Positions 10,376-21,218 of a stretch of DNA of 64,000 bases are shown piece after piece. The position numbers were made by a program, and so were the translations under genes. Origin of the DNA: Burkholderiaceae bacterium (GTDB lineage Bacteria; Pseudomonadota; Gammaproteobacteria; Burkholderiales; Burkholderiaceae); assembly GCA_947447945.1 (NCBI GenBank), contig CANFLR010000003.1, positions 1 through 64,000 on the forward strand, written 5' to 3'. The notes under the pieces were generated by a model. The model was given only the letters and a program-made list of their open reading frames with translations, was not told the DNA's origin and ran no database searches. How positions within the stretch are numbered: position 1 is the first letter of the stretch; the number at the start of each line of letters is the position of its first letter.

Positions 10376-11667
10376 ATCGTCCAGGCCAACCCCTACTCTC
10401 TAGGCTGAACTTCTTGCGGCCAGAAATGCAACGCAAGCAAATCCAGCAAGCTAGCCTCAGTAGCAAAACCTTAGTCAGGCTTTTAGTGCAACTACAAAGC
10501 GGCTTTCTGAGACTTACCCTCCCTGACGGGGAAGTAAAAGAATTCGGCAATCAACAAGACAGCCTGCATGCTGATATCCAAATTCTAGATTGGTCGGTAT
10601 TCAAACAAGTACTCTCTCGTGGTGATATTGGTTTTGCGGAAAGTTTTATTCGAGGGCAATGGAATACCTCTGATCTCAAAGCTATTCTTGAGCTGGCGGT
10701 TCGAAATCGGGTCATTCTAGAAAAGGCCATCTATGGAAAATGGTATGGCTCGCTGATTTACCGCTTTAAGCATTGGCTGAGAGATAACTCAAAATCTGGC
10801 AGTCGTAAAAATATCCATGCACACTATGACTTAGGCAATGCATTCTATGCTTTATGGCTAGACCCAAGCATGAGCTACTCAAGTGCTTACTTTTCTGAAG
10901 GTGACCGCCAAATACTTGCGGATGCACAAAAAGCAAAAATGGCCCGTATTTTGCAATCTATTGGCTGCCAGCCTGGTGATCGCCTACTAGAAATCGGTTG
11001 TGGGTGGGGCGGGTTCATGGAAGAGGCTTTGCGCTGCGGTCATAGCGTAACGGGTCTTACCCTATCAACTGAACAACAATCATTTGCACAAAATCGTCTG
11101 GAAAAAATTCAGCGAGAAAATGCCATAGTTAATGCTTTTGAAGTCCGACTTCAAGACTATCGAGATTGCCAAGAGCAATTTGATGGTATCGCCTCAATAG
11201 AAATGTTTGAAGCAGTTGGTGAAAAGCATTGGGCCGAATACTTTCAAATGATTGCAGCACGCTTAAAGCGTGGTGGTAAAGCCTGCATTCAAACTATTGT
11301 GATTGCGGAAGAGCTGTTTGAACGCTACCGCCATAACACCGACTTTATTCAGCAATATGTATTTCCAGGCGGCATGCTGCCATCGCGCGCTAGTTTCAAA
11401 GCATATGCCGCGTATGCCGGACTAAAAATTGAGTCTGAATTTGCATTTGGTCATGACTATGCAAAAACACTGGGTATTTGGCGAGATAGCTTCAATCAAA
11501 AGCTTCAAGATATTACCCGCCTCGGGTTTGATGAAGCCTTCATTCGCCTCTGGAATTTCTATTTAATGTACTGTGCCGCTGGATTTTCTGAGCGCAATAT
11601 TGATGTTGTGCAATTTACGCTCAGTCATCAAGCCATACCGGCATCTAATGATGCCCTGAGTTCATGA
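10372..11667 (+). CDS. Cyclopropane-fatty-acyl-phospholipid synthase family SAM methyltransferase
   Basis: HAHYDLGNAFYALWLDPSMSYSSAYF and LEIGCGWGGFMEEA. Confidence 0.92.
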   Translation: MNRPGQPLLSRLNFLRPEMQRKQIQQASLSSKTLVRLLVQLQSGFLRLTLPDGEVKEFGNQQDSLHADIQILDWSVFKQVLSRGDIGFAESFIRGQWNTSDLKAILELAVRNRVILEKAIYGKWYGSLIYRFKHWLRDNSKSGSRKNIHAHYDLGNAFYALWLDPSMSYSSAYFSEGDRQILADAQKAKMARILQSIGCQPGDRLLEIGCGWGGFMEEALRCGHSVTGLTLSTEQQSFAQNRLEKIQRENAIVNAFEVRLQDYRDCQEQFDGIASIEMFEAVGEKHWAEYFQMIAARLKRGGKACIQTIVIAEELFERYRHNTDFIQQYVFPGGMLPSRASFKAYAAYAGLKIESEFAFGHDYAKTLGIWRDSFNQKLQDITRLGFDEAFIRLWNFYLMYCAAGFSERNIDVVQFTLSHQAIPASNDALSS

Positions 11668-12440
11668 ACCAAAAAGGCATTGATACCTTTTCCGGAAAGC
11701 GGGTTTGGGTCATTGGCGCATCTAGTGGTATTGGGCATGCCTGTTCTTCAGCCTTGCTGACTGCCGGCGCCAAAGTGGCGATTTCTGGTCGACGTGTTGA
11801 GCAGCTCAATACCCTAGCAAGCAAAGTACCTCAAGACCAGGTATTAGTGTTACCCATTGATGTCACAAGTGAATCGCAAATTATCCAAGCGCATCAAAAG
11901 ATCTTGGAACATTGGGGCGGTCTAGATCTGCTCCTATTTGTATCTGGTATGTATGTGCCAATGCGAGCAGATGACTTTGACATTGCCCTGGCCGAAAAAA
12001 CCATCAATACTAATTTGCTTGGTCCAATGCGAGCCGTTGCAACAGTCTTGCCCGCAATGCTTAAAAAAGAAGCTGGTCATATTGCCATTGTGGGTAGCGT
12101 CGCTGGCTATAGTGGCTTGCCCAAAGCTTTGGCTTATGGGCCAAGTAAAGCAGCCATTATCAACTTCTGCGAAATCCTGTTTTACGACCTACTTCCTAAA
12201 GGGATTAGCGTCCACATGATTTCTCCAGGCTTTGTAGCCACCGAGGCAACGGCGCAAAATGATTTTGAGATGCCAGCCCTCATTTCAGCCGAAGTAGCTG
12301 CCACAGAAATTTTAGAGGGTATTCGGATAGGGGAATTTGATATTCACTTCCCCAAAAGATTCTCAAGCTTTCTGAAGTTTCTCAGGATCCTGCCTTATCC
12401 ACTCTACTTTTGGATCGTTCGCCACTTCGTCAAAATTTAA
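11664..12440 (+). CDS. Short-chain dehydrogenase/reductase
   Basis: GASSGIGHA and YGPSKAA motifs; ATGA overlap with CFA synthase. Confidence 0.92.
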   Translation: MNQKGIDTFSGKRVWVIGASSGIGHACSSALLTAGAKVAISGRRVEQLNTLASKVPQDQVLVLPIDVTSESQIIQAHQKILEHWGGLDLLLFVSGMYVPMRADDFDIALAEKTINTNLLGPMRAVATVLPAMLKKEAGHIAIVGSVAGYSGLPKALAYGPSKAAIINFCEILFYDLLPKGISVHMISPGFVATEATAQNDFEMPALISAEVAATEILEGIRIGEFDIHFPKRFSSFLKFLRILPYPLYFWIVRHFVKI

Positions 12441-12458
12441 GCGGCGCGTCCAAGTGAT

Positions 12459-13103
12459 TTACTTGTACTTATCCTTACGAATCTTCTCTTCCAAGAAATC
12501 CATCACAATCAGTGATTTACTCTTGGACCCAGCAATAGAAGGTGATGTTACATAACGGCCCTGCATCACAATCGTTGGCACTCCATCAATACGATAGTTC
12601 TCTGCCAACTGCTTCGCCGCACGCGCTTTAGAGACGATAGCAAAAGAGCGGTAAGTTGCCAAGAAGGTATTGCGATCAATGCCTTGAGAGGCAGCCCAAT
12701 CCGCAATCTCAGCTTCGGTTAACAGATGTTTATTTTCTTTATGAATGGCATACATCACCTTTTCGTTTAACGCATCACCCTTGCCGAGCGATTCAAGCGT
12801 ATAAAACAATTGGTTATGCGGCATAAAATCATCCCGAAATGCAACGGGTACCCTGCGGAATACCACATCCTTCGGTTGACGCTTTACCCAAGCGCTTAAC
12901 TCTGGCTCAAAGTCATAGCAATGCGGGCAACCATACCAAAAAAACTCGATCACCTCTACCTTACCCTTAGTCTCCACAGGCTGGGGCATGGCAAGAATGC
13001 GGTAATCAAGACCTTCTTCGATCTTAGGGCCTTGTGCACCCACTAGCCCACTAAGACAGAGTAATGCAAAAAAAGTGAAGAGTCTTTTATTAAATGAGAT
13101 CAT
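12459..13103 (-). CDS. dsbA: Thiol:disulfide interchange protein DsbA
   Basis: EFFWYGCPHCYDFEP CxxC motif, signal peptide. Confidence 0.93.
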   Translation of the reverse strand: MISFNKRLFTFFALLCLSGLVGAQGPKIEEGLDYRILAMPQPVETKGKVEVIEFFWYGCPHCYDFEPELSAWVKRQPKDVVFRRVPVAFRDDFMPHNQLFYTLESLGKGDALNEKVMYAIHKENKHLLTEAEIADWAASQGIDRNTFLATYRSFAIVSKARAAKQLAENYRIDGVPTIVMQGRYVTSPSIAGSKSKSLIVMDFLEEKIRKDKYK

Positions 13104-13699
13104 GATTTGCTAGATTTAATAGTGGTTGGTTTAACGCCCATATTACTTAATTTATCGCGCACTGGATTGCTTTCTTCAATACTATTGAAGGGGCCAACAC
13201 GGACACGCCAAACTGTGTTGCCATCACTACTTACCTCACTCAATTGAGATTGAATTCCTTGGATGGCTAAATTGGCTTTTTGCGCATCTGCGTCAGGACG
13301 CTTGGTAAAAACACCAACCTGCAGAAAATAAATGGCATCTGCTTTTGCTGCCGGGGCGGATAACTCAGCAGGCTTTTTACCATTCGCTAGATCTGCAATT
13401 GGATCTGGGGCTGAGGTTGCAGCAGCAGAACTCTTACCCTGCAGCGGCTTGTTTAAATCTAAAGGCGCAGCAGCCGGAGCGTCCTCACCTTCAGTTGGCG
13501 TGGCAGGCTTAATCGTTAACGGTAAATTAGGAGCTCTGAGGCCAGGTCTTTCTTGCGGGGTATTTTTAGAAAGATAAAAAGCAATCGCCAAAGCAATGAT
13601 TAAGCCTAGTCCAAGCCCGAAAATAAAACCCAAAATAGTACCGCCGTATTCGGCATCTTGCCGAGTGAAGCCAGTTTGTTGATTCGGTTTTCTCATCAT
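13100..13699 (-). CDS. SPOR domain-containing membrane protein
   Basis: N-terminal TM, Pro/Ala linker, C-terminal FLQVGVFTKRPDADAQKANL...WRVRVGPF. Confidence 0.88.
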   Translation of the reverse strand: MMRKPNQQTGFTRQDAEYGGTILGFIFGLGLGLIIALAIAFYLSKNTPQERPGLRAPNLPLTIKPATPTEGEDAPAAAPLDLNKPLQGKSSAAATSAPDPIADLANGKKPAELSAPAAKADAIYFLQVGVFTKRPDADAQKANLAIQGIQSQLSEVSSDGNTVWRVRVGPFNSIEESNPVRDKLSNMGVKPTTIKSSKS

Positions 13700-13734
13700 T
13701 TCCTCATCTTACATTGCACTTCATGAACAGCTTA

Positions 13735-15480
13735 TTACATCTTGGCTGGAGCCGATACCCCTAGTACTTTTAAGCCATTTTCCAAGACTTGGCGAGTAGC
13801 AGATAAGAGTGCGAGTCTAGCCAACTTCAAAGACTGATCATCTACCAGAACTCGATCTGCGTTGTAGAAGGTATGAAAATCTCCTGCTAAATCCCGCAAA
13901 TAGAAAGCCAGTGCATGTGGTGCCAATTCAGCTGCGGCATCACTTAATACTTCTGGGTACTCTGCCAAACGTCTCAATAGATGGTCTGAAGCCTTGCTTT
14001 GCAACAAGGATAAATCAGCAGATTTCAAATCAGAAGCTTGCCCACCCCACTGCTGCAAAATCGAGCAAATACGGGCATGCGCATATTGCACATAAAACAC
14101 GGGGTTTTCATCATTTTGCTGGAGCGCTAAATCAATATCAAAAACAAATTCAGTATCAGCCTTGCGAGAGATCAAGAAAAAACGTACTGCATCACGGCCG
14201 CGCTGCAATGCTAAATGCTTTTCTGCAAGAGTCATCTCTGCAGTGATACCGCCAGACCATTCCACCAAATCACGGACGGTGACGTAAGAGCCAGCGCGCT
14301 TTGAAATCTTCACCTCTTCACCGTTACGCATCACGGTTACCATCTTATGAAGTACATACTCTGGGTAAGTCTTGGGGATATCCCAACTGCGCTTTTGTGC
14401 AATCCCTTGCAAACCGGAGCGAACACGCGCAATGGTACCGTGATGATCACTGCCCTGCACATTAATGACCTTTGTAAAACCCCGTTGCCATTTACTGGTG
14501 TGATAAGCCACATCAGGCACAAAATAGGTATAGCTACCATCAGATTTTCGCATCACCCGATCTTTGTCATCGCCATCATCAGTGGTCCTTAACCAAAGCG
14601 CTCCTTCAGCTTCATAGGTCTTGCCGATGTCTTGTAAGTCCTGAACAATCTGCGCCACACTTCCATCGGTATACAAAGAAGATTCTAAGTAATAGCAGTC
14701 AAACTGAACGCCAAAAGTTTTTAAATCGATATCTTGCTCATTACGCAAATAGGCTACCGCAAACTGACGAATCGCCTCAATTTTTTCTGCTGCAGATAAG
14801 TCGGCGTGATTGGCTGAAGAGGCCTTAAAAGCGACTGCAATCTCCGCAATATATTCACCGTTATAAGCCTGCTCAGGCCAATTGACATCACCTGGCTTCA
14901 AGCCATTTAAGCGCGCCTCAACCGAAAGCGCCAAGTTAGCAATTTGCACACCAGCATCGTTGTAATAAAACTCGCGATGCACCTCAATACCCTGAGTTGC
15001 CAATAAGTTTGCAAGCGCATCACCCAAAGCTGCTTGACGACCATGGCCAACATGCAATGGCCCAGTAGGGTTAGCTGAAACAAACTCAATCATGGCTCTA
15101 GCTATGGGCTTAGAGCTTGGGGTTAATTCCCCAAACTTTGCAGCATTGCTGAGTACCTCTTGAACCACGGCGGTTTTAGCCTCATTACTAAGGCGAAAAT
15201 TAATAAATCCAGGGCCTGCAATTTCGCAAGAGGCAATCAATTCCCCAAAACCAGCTTGTTTTTGGAGTTGCTCTACCAAAGCTTGCGCTAGCTCCCGAGG
15301 ATTTAGCTTCCATGCCTTAGCAAGTTGCAGAGCGATATTGCATGCCACATCACCATGATCCACGGCTTTAGGGCGCTCTAAGCGAGGCTGCGGCGCCTCC
15401 TCTAATCCGCGCTCCTGAGCTAAGGCCTGCAAGGCAAGGCTTAGCATCTCAATTAAACGTTTTTTATTGATTAACAGCAT
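13735..15480 (-). CDS. argS: Arginyl-tRNA synthetase
   Basis: [26 protein letters not shown] (HIGH) and [13 protein letters not shown]. Confidence 0.97.
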   Translation of the reverse strand: MLLINKKRLIEMLSLALQALAQERGLEEAPQPRLERPKAVDHGDVACNIALQLAKAWKLNPRELAQALVEQLQKQAGFGELIASCEIAGPGFINFRLSNEAKTAVVQEVLSNAAKFGELTPSSKPIARAMIEFVSANPTGPLHVGHGRQAALGDALANLLATQGIEVHREFYYNDAGVQIANLALSVEARLNGLKPGDVNWPEQAYNGEYIAEIAVAFKASSANHADLSAAEKIEAIRQFAVAYLRNEQDIDLKTFGVQFDCYYLESSLYTDGSVAQIVQDLQDIGKTYEAEGALWLRTTDDGDDKDRVMRKSDGSYTYFVPDVAYHTSKWQRGFTKVINVQGSDHHGTIARVRSGLQGIAQKRSWDIPKTYPEYVLHKMVTVMRNGEEVKISKRAGSYVTVRDLVEWSGGITAEMTLAEKHLALQRGRDAVRFFLISRKADTEFVFDIDLALQQNDENPVFYVQYAHARICSILQQWGGQASDLKSADLSLLQSKASDHLLRRLAEYPEVLSDAAAELAPHALAFYLRDLAGDFHTFYNADRVLVDDQSLKLARLALLSATRQVLENGLKVLGVSAPAKM

Positions 15481-15515
15481 AGAAGAGTGAGTTTATCAGG
15501 TGGTAAGCTATACGA

Positions 15516-15824
15516 ATGATCTATCAATTTCGCTCAAAAGCCGGTCCAGACGTCATCATGCTGGCGGATTTGACCGAGCGGATTTTCACTGTTTTGGGTC
15601 AACCTTTAGAGTCCAGAGGAATTCTGAGGGTTGAGAAGCTGCCAGCCCTGATTACCTCCCTTGAAACAGCCATCCTAAAGGACCTAGAAGAGCGCTCAAA
15701 AACAGGGGATGCGGCTAGCGAAACGCCTAAACGCGCCGATCGGCTTGGTCAACGTGCTTACCCCTTCCTAGAGCTCATGAAACAAGCCAAAGATAAGAGT
15801 GAGCCTATTCTATGGGGCGTTTAA
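15516..15824 (+). CDS. DUF1840 family protein
   Basis: [37 protein letters not shown]. Confidence 0.85.
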   Translation: MIYQFRSKAGPDVIMLADLTERIFTVLGQPLESRGILRVEKLPALITSLETAILKDLEERSKTGDAASETPKRADRLGQRAYPFLELMKQAKDKSEPILWGV

Positions 15825-18562
15825 TCCAAGGAACTGGCTAGCTGCCTACGAATATCCTCAAGCGATACGCCACGACGCTGTGCCAAATCTGCAACTTGAT
15901 CAGCAGATACTTTACCCACATTGAAGTAACGCGCATCAGGATGGGCCAAATAGAAGCCACTGACACTAGATGCAGGATTCATGGCCATAGACTCAGTCAA
16001 AGTCATACCAATATCTTGTGAACCCAAAATCCGCAATAAATCTTCTTTTACTTCATGTGCGGGACATGCGGGATAGCCTGGCGCAGGACGAATGCCGCGG
16101 TACTCTTCATTGATCATCTGATCGTTTGTCAGAATTTCATCGGTAGCATAAGCCCAAAGATCAGTTCGGACGCGGTGATGCATTAATTCTGCAAATGCTT
16201 CTGCTAAACGATCAGCTAAAGCCTTCAACATAATCGCGCTGTAGTCATCATGTTTTGCTTGAAACTCAGCGACCTTTTTCTCAACGCCATGCCCAGTGGT
16301 TACCGCAAAACAGCCCAGATAGTCGGCCACCTGAGAATCTTTTGGTGCAACATAATCGGCTAAACAACGGTTCGGCCTGCGCACACCATTTATTACGGGA
16401 CGCTCTGCTTGTTGCCGTAGGTTATGCCAAACAAATAATGGATGCTCACGCGCTTCATCGCTATACAAGACAATGTCATCACCAACAGCATTGGCTGGAT
16501 AAAACGCAACTACGGCATCAGCTTGCAACCACCGGCCATGAATTAATTTTTCGAGCAGCACTTTGGCATCTTCATAGACCTTACGCGCCTCAACACCAAC
16601 AACCTCATCGTCTAAGATCGCTGGAAACTTACCAGCTAAATCCCAAGTTTGGAAAAATGGCGTCCAATCAATGTATTGAGCAATCTCAGCTAATGCAAAA
16701 TTCTTAAAAACCCGACGTCCGATAAACTTCGGCTTCTCAGGAACATAGCCAGTCCAGTTAATGAGCTCACGATTTTGCCGTGCCGCCTCCAATGAAATTG
16801 TTGGCGCCACCTTTCGATTAGCGTGCTGCTCACGAATACGCACATAGTCATCCCGTAAATCTTGAATAAATTTCTGAGCACTTTCGTCCGATAAAAGGCT
16901 GGATGCCACAGAAACTGAGCGAGATGCATCTGGCACATACACTACAGGACCATCGTAATGGGGCGCAATCTTGACAGCAGTATGGACGCGGGAAGTAGTG
17001 GCGCCACCAATCATCAAGGGTACCTGACGCTCACGGAAATAATCATCTCGTTGCATCTCTTGTGCAACATAAGTCATCTCCTCTAAAGACGGAGTAATCA
17101 AGCCAGAGAGGCCTACGATGTCAGCTTTCTCATCTTTGGCTTTTTGCAAGATCTGAGCGCAAGGAATCATCACGCCCATATTAACGACTTCAAAGTTATT
17201 ACATTGCAGCACCACTGTCACAATATTTTTACCGATGTCGTGAACGTCGCCTTTAACAGTTGCCATGACAATTTTGCCCTTGGCTTTAGCTTCGCCACCA
17301 GCAGCAATATGTTGACGCTTCTCTTCTTCAATATACGGAATCAATAAAGCAACTGCTTGTTTCATGACACGTGCGCTCTTAACCACTTGAGGCAAAAACA
17401 TTTTTCCAGCCCCAAACAAATCACCGACTACATTCATGCCATCCATGAGCGGGCCTTCAATCACTTCAATTGGCCTACCGCCTGCACCCATAATTTGGGC
17501 GCGCAATTCTTCCGTATCCTCTTCGATAAAAATAGTGATGCCATGGACTAATGCGTGAGTTAAGCGTTCACGCACAGGAGCCTCACGCCATACCAAGTTT
17601 TCAACTTGCTTAGCACCGCCACCCTTAAATTGATCAGCAATATCGAGCAAGCGTTCAGTTGGCGTCTTGCCCTCTTTCTCCTTGAAGCGATTGAGCACAA
17701 CATCCTCAACCCGCTCACGTAACTCTGAATCCAAGTCAGCGTAAACGCCTAACTGACCAGCATTGACAATCCCCATATCCATGCCAGCTTGGACTGCGTG
17801 ATACAAGAAGACTGTATGAATGGCTTCGCGAACACGGTCATTGCCACGGAATGAAAAGCTTACATTTGAAACACCACCACTGACTTTTGCGCCAGGTAGA
17901 TTTTCTTTAATCCAACGGGTGGCATTAATAAAATCTACCGCATAATTATCATGCTCTTCAATGCCAGTAGCGATTGCAAAGATATTGGGATCAAAAATAA
18001 TGTCTTCCGCAGGAAAACCAATTTCATTTACCAGGATTTGATAACACCGTTTGCAAATTTCAGTCTTGCGCAGAAAAGTATCAGCCTGACCCAATTCATC
18101 AAAGGCCATCACCACACTAGCGGCACCATAACGACGAATTAAGCGCGCCTGATTTCTAAATGAATCTTCCCCTTCCTTGAGGGAGATTGAATTCACAATC
18201 GGCTTACCCTGAATACATTTCAAGCCTGCCTCAATCACACTCCACTTCGATGAATCAATCATGATGGGAACGCGTGCAATATCAGGCTCTGAGGCAATCA
18301 GATTCAAGAAGCGGACCATTGCTGCCTCCGAATCTAACATCGCCTCATCCATATTGATGTCAATGACTTGCGCACCGTTTTCAACTTGCTGCCTAGCTAC
18401 CGCAAGCGCTTCATCAAACTGATTATTTAAAATCATGCGAGAAAAAGCCTTGGAACCTGTCACATTAGTACGCTCACCAATATTGACAAAGCCGATATCA
18501 GCGGTCACATTAAATGGCTCTAAGCCTGATAACTTCATCGCGGGCATCACTGGTTTACTCAT
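15821..18562 (-). CDS. metH: Methionine synthase, C-terminal polypeptide (pterin-, B12-binding and reactivation domains)
   Basis: [21 protein letters not shown] (B12 DxHxxG), reactivation domain [18 protein letters not shown]. Confidence 0.96.
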   Translation of the reverse strand: MSKPVMPAMKLSGLEPFNVTADIGFVNIGERTNVTGSKAFSRMILNNQFDEALAVARQQVENGAQVIDINMDEAMLDSEAAMVRFLNLIASEPDIARVPIMIDSSKWSVIEAGLKCIQGKPIVNSISLKEGEDSFRNQARLIRRYGAASVVMAFDELGQADTFLRKTEICKRCYQILVNEIGFPAEDIIFDPNIFAIATGIEEHDNYAVDFINATRWIKENLPGAKVSGGVSNVSFSFRGNDRVREAIHTVFLYHAVQAGMDMGIVNAGQLGVYADLDSELRERVEDVVLNRFKEKEGKTPTERLLDIADQFKGGGAKQVENLVWREAPVRERLTHALVHGITIFIEEDTEELRAQIMGAGGRPIEVIEGPLMDGMNVVGDLFGAGKMFLPQVVKSARVMKQAVALLIPYIEEEKRQHIAAGGEAKAKGKIVMATVKGDVHDIGKNIVTVVLQCNNFEVVNMGVMIPCAQILQKAKDEKADIVGLSGLITPSLEEMTYVAQEMQRDDYFRERQVPLMIGGATTSRVHTAVKIAPHYDGPVVYVPDASRSVSVASSLLSDESAQKFIQDLRDDYVRIREQHANRKVAPTISLEAARQNRELINWTGYVPEKPKFIGRRVFKNFALAEIAQYIDWTPFFQTWDLAGKFPAILDDEVVGVEARKVYEDAKVLLEKLIHGRWLQADAVVAFYPANAVGDDIVLYSDEAREHPLFVWHNLRQQAERPVINGVRRPNRCLADYVAPKDSQVADYLGCFAVTTGHGVEKKVAEFQAKHDDYSAIMLKALADRLAEAFAELMHHRVRTDLWAYATDEILTNDQMINEEYRGIRPAPGYPACPAHEVKEDLLRILGSQDIGMTLTESMAMNPASSVSGFYLAHPDARYFNVGKVSADQVADLAQRRGVSLEDIRRQLASSLD

Positions 18563-19623
18563 ACTGCAGCCCCAGCATCTTCACGATAAAAAGCCCTTGG
18601 TCTGCGCTTTGCAACTGCATTGGCAATCGCACGGATATGATCCGGGGTAGTTCCACAACAACCACCGACCAAATTTACCAAACCATCTTTTGCAAAACCA
18701 TCAACTAAGCTTGAAGTAATTTCAGGTGTCTCGTCAAAGCCCGTATCACTCATCGGATTAGGTAAACCCGCATTAGGGTAACAAGATACCGCTGCATCAC
18801 ATATTCGGGCAAGCTCCGCAATATAGGGCCGCATTAATGCAGCCCCCAAAGCACAATTCAAACCAAAAGTGAGTGGCTTAATGTGCCGTAAGCTATTCCA
18901 GAAGGCCTCAACCGTTTGTCCAGACAAAATTCGTCCAGATGCATCAGTCACCGTTCCTGAAATCATTACCGGCAAGAGCTCACCGGTCTCTTCAAAGAAT
19001 TCATCTAAAGCAAATAAAGCCGCTTTGGCATTAAGTGTATCGAAAATGGTTTCAACCAAAAATAAATCGACGCCACCTTCAAAAAGTCCTTCGATCTGCT
19101 CACGATAAGAAGCGCGTAAAGCATCAAAGGTAATGTTGCGCGCACCCGGGTCATTCACATCAGGAGAGATGCTCGCAGTCTTAGGGGTTGGCCCAATTGC
19201 ACCTGCGGCAAAACGGGGTTTATCTGGGGTGCTGTACTTGACACATGCTACCCGTGCTAATTGGGCCGAGACCACATTCATCTCACGTGCAAGACCGGCC
19301 AGCTTGTAATCCTCTTGAGCTACAGAGGTAGCGCCAAAGGTATTGGTTTCAATAATGTCAGCGCCTGCATCCAAGTACTGCTCATGAATTTTGCTAATAA
19401 TAGCGGGCTGGGTCAAAACCAATAATTCGTTATTGCCTTTGATATCACCGGGATGATCTGCAAATCGGGTATTACCTGGCAATCCACGGTAATCTCCTTC
19501 AGACAGTTTGTACTGCTGAATCATGGTACCCATTGCACCATCCAAAATGAGAATGCGCTGCTTTAAAAGCTCAGGGAGGGCCTGACCGCGTGTATAGGGC
19601 TGGGATAAACCATTAAATTGCAT
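18559..19623 (-). CDS. metH: Methionine synthase, N-terminal polypeptide (homocysteine S-methyltransferase domain)
   Basis: [10 protein letters not shown] and [16 protein letters not shown] motifs; ATGA overlap with the second polypeptide. Confidence 0.95.
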   Translation of the reverse strand: MQFNGLSQPYTRGQALPELLKQRILILDGAMGTMIQQYKLSEGDYRGLPGNTRFADHPGDIKGNNELLVLTQPAIISKIHEQYLDAGADIIETNTFGATSVAQEDYKLAGLAREMNVVSAQLARVACVKYSTPDKPRFAAGAIGPTPKTASISPDVNDPGARNITFDALRASYREQIEGLFEGGVDLFLVETIFDTLNAKAALFALDEFFEETGELLPVMISGTVTDASGRILSGQTVEAFWNSLRHIKPLTFGLNCALGAALMRPYIAELARICDAAVSCYPNAGLPNPMSDTGFDETPEITSSLVDGFAKDGLVNLVGGCCGTTPDHIRAIANAVAKRRPRAFYREDAGAAV

Positions 19624-19674
19624 TGCTTAACCGGGAATAATCTCTAGAATCCCTTATTCTATTGGTAAAGCAAT
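19622..19674. repeat. Nested inverted repeat in the divergent metH/phaM intergenic region
   Basis: Outer arms ATTGCTTAACC (19622-19632) / GGTAAAGCAAT (19664-19674), 10 of 11 paired; inner arms GAATAA (19635-19640) / TTATTC (19654-19659). Confidence 0.7.
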
Positions 19675-19698
19675 CTTTTTATCTAACCTGGGATCTAT

Positions 19699-20151
19699 AT
19701 GTTCGGAGCAATGCCAGAATTCAATCAAAGCCTAGAAATGCTCAAAACCATGTGGGGGCAGACTGGAGTAGGCCAAATGCCTGGCCAATTCCCCTTTACT
19801 AGCGATAGCGCTAAAGCCGCTGGAGGCTTTGGGGCAGCTTTCCCGGGCATAGATATTGATGAGCTTGAAAAACGGATTAAAGACTTAAAGAGCGTCGAAA
19901 ACTGGCTTAATCTTAATCTCAATATTCTCAAATCCACTATTCAGGGCCTCGAAGTACAACATGCGACGATGATGGCCCTTAAATCTTTTGGGGATGCTGT
20001 ATCCGCATCTGCAGCTGCGGCAACCGGCAATAGTGAAGAGAGTAAGCCCAAGAAAACGGCTGCTAAACCACGCAAAACCGCAACACGCCGTCGTCGCAAA
20101 GCTGGCGACTCAACTTACCTCGACGAAGTAGGTAATTCAGATGAGCAATAG
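19699..20151 (+). CDS. phaM: PHA granule-associated protein PhaM-like
   Basis: LEMLKTMWG...INDLEKRI-type start and basic C-terminal tail KKTAAKPRKTATRRRRKA. Confidence 0.75.
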   Translation: MFGAMPEFNQSLEMLKTMWGQTGVGQMPGQFPFTSDSAKAAGGFGAAFPGIDIDELEKRIKDLKSVENWLNLNLNILKSTIQGLEVQHATMMALKSFGDAVSASAAAATGNSEESKPKKTAAKPRKTATRRRRKAGDSTYLDEVGNSDEQ

Positions 20152-21148
20152 TCTCGCCCATCGCAAATGTCATTTGGTGAAGATCTAATTCACGCTTAAA
20201 TAAAACCGGCACGATCTCTCGAGCGTGCACGGGTTTCTGACATGCCCCTAAGGTCTCGGCTAAGCGGTCATCATGATGGGCCTTGAGCTGGGCGATCCGT
20301 GGCTTCATTCCAGTAAAAGGCTTGCCATGTGAGGGCAGGACCAGAGTGTCATTAGGCAGCGGCAAGTATTTATCTAATGAGCTTAAGTAGAGCCCCAAAG
20401 GGTCTGCATCAGGATCTGCGTCGTAAACGCTGACATTTGTTGAAATCCGCGGCAACAACATATCCCCCGAAATCATCACTCCAAGTGGCTTGCAAAATAA
20501 CGAAGCGTGCTCTGGTGCATGACCATAACCCATAATGACTTGCCACTCATGCCCACCAATCAAAATCATCTCACCCTCAATGATGCGACGATATTGGCGG
20601 GGAACTCCTGGAACCATACTGCTGTAATAGTTTGCGCGGGCCCGAATTTTTTCCAAGTCTTCCGGAGTGTTTAGACCGTGCTTTTGAAAATGGTCTGCGG
20701 CTCCACCTCCGCCAACTAGGGCCCCAACCGCAGCTCCCCCCTCCCGATGGCTCAACCATTGGGCAGTTAAATAGTCAGTCATGGAGATCCATAAAGGCGC
20801 CTTCCAGTGTTGACATAGCCACTGGGATAAACCGATGTGATCGGGATGCATATGGGTCACCAGAACTCGCAATACCGGCAAGCCCTGGAGCTGCGTTGCA
20901 AATATCTGCTCCCACGATGCCCGCGTCTCTTCATTGGAGATGCCGCAATCTACGATTGTCCAACCCTGAGCACCTTCAAACTCATCACGCAAAAGCCATA
21001 AGTTGATATGGTCCAAAGCAAAAGGTAGACGCATTCTGAGCCAATACACGCCTGGCGCCACCTCTATCGTGGCGCCATTTTCTGGCAAATCATCCCCCAA
21101 GGGATAATGGATAGCGTTTTCTAAACTAGATTGATTCTTAGTATTCAT
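20063..21148 (-). CDS. MBL fold metallo-hydrolase
   Basis: VTHMHPDHIGLSQWL, GHAPEHASLF, and C-terminal winged-helix-like HLNYLLRRGKLSR. Confidence 0.92.
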   Translation of the reverse strand: MNTKNQSSLENAIHYPLGDDLPENGATIEVAPGVYWLRMRLPFALDHINLWLLRDEFEGAQGWTIVDCGISNEETRASWEQIFATQLQGLPVLRVLVTHMHPDHIGLSQWLCQHWKAPLWISMTDYLTAQWLSHREGGAAVGALVGGGGAADHFQKHGLNTPEDLEKIRARANYYSSMVPGVPRQYRRIIEGEMILIGGHEWQVIMGYGHAPEHASLFCKPLGVMISGDMLLPRISTNVSVYDADPDADPLGLYLSSLDKYLPLPNDTLVLPSHGKPFTGMKPRIAQLKAHHDDRLAETLGACQKPVHAREIVPVLFKRELDLHQMTFAMGETIAHLNYLLRRGKLSRQLCDDGVLRFCVV

Positions 21149-21218
21149 TAATATTGATTCTTCTATTGATAGGCATGCTTTGACAACCGTTCCATCACCC
21201 TGTATTAATTGGTGCGAT

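Noticed and set aside
13911-19108. Many antisense ORFs over argS and metH (e.g. 13911-14246, 16255-16707, 18869-19108)
   Set aside because: They lie opposite strongly conserved genes, have no recognisable domain and no plausible start context; chance ORFs.
15821-19623. metH interrupted by a frameshift (pseudogene)
   Set aside because: The downstream ORF has its own plausible start, ATGA coupling and intact domains; consistent with a genuine two-gene arrangement.
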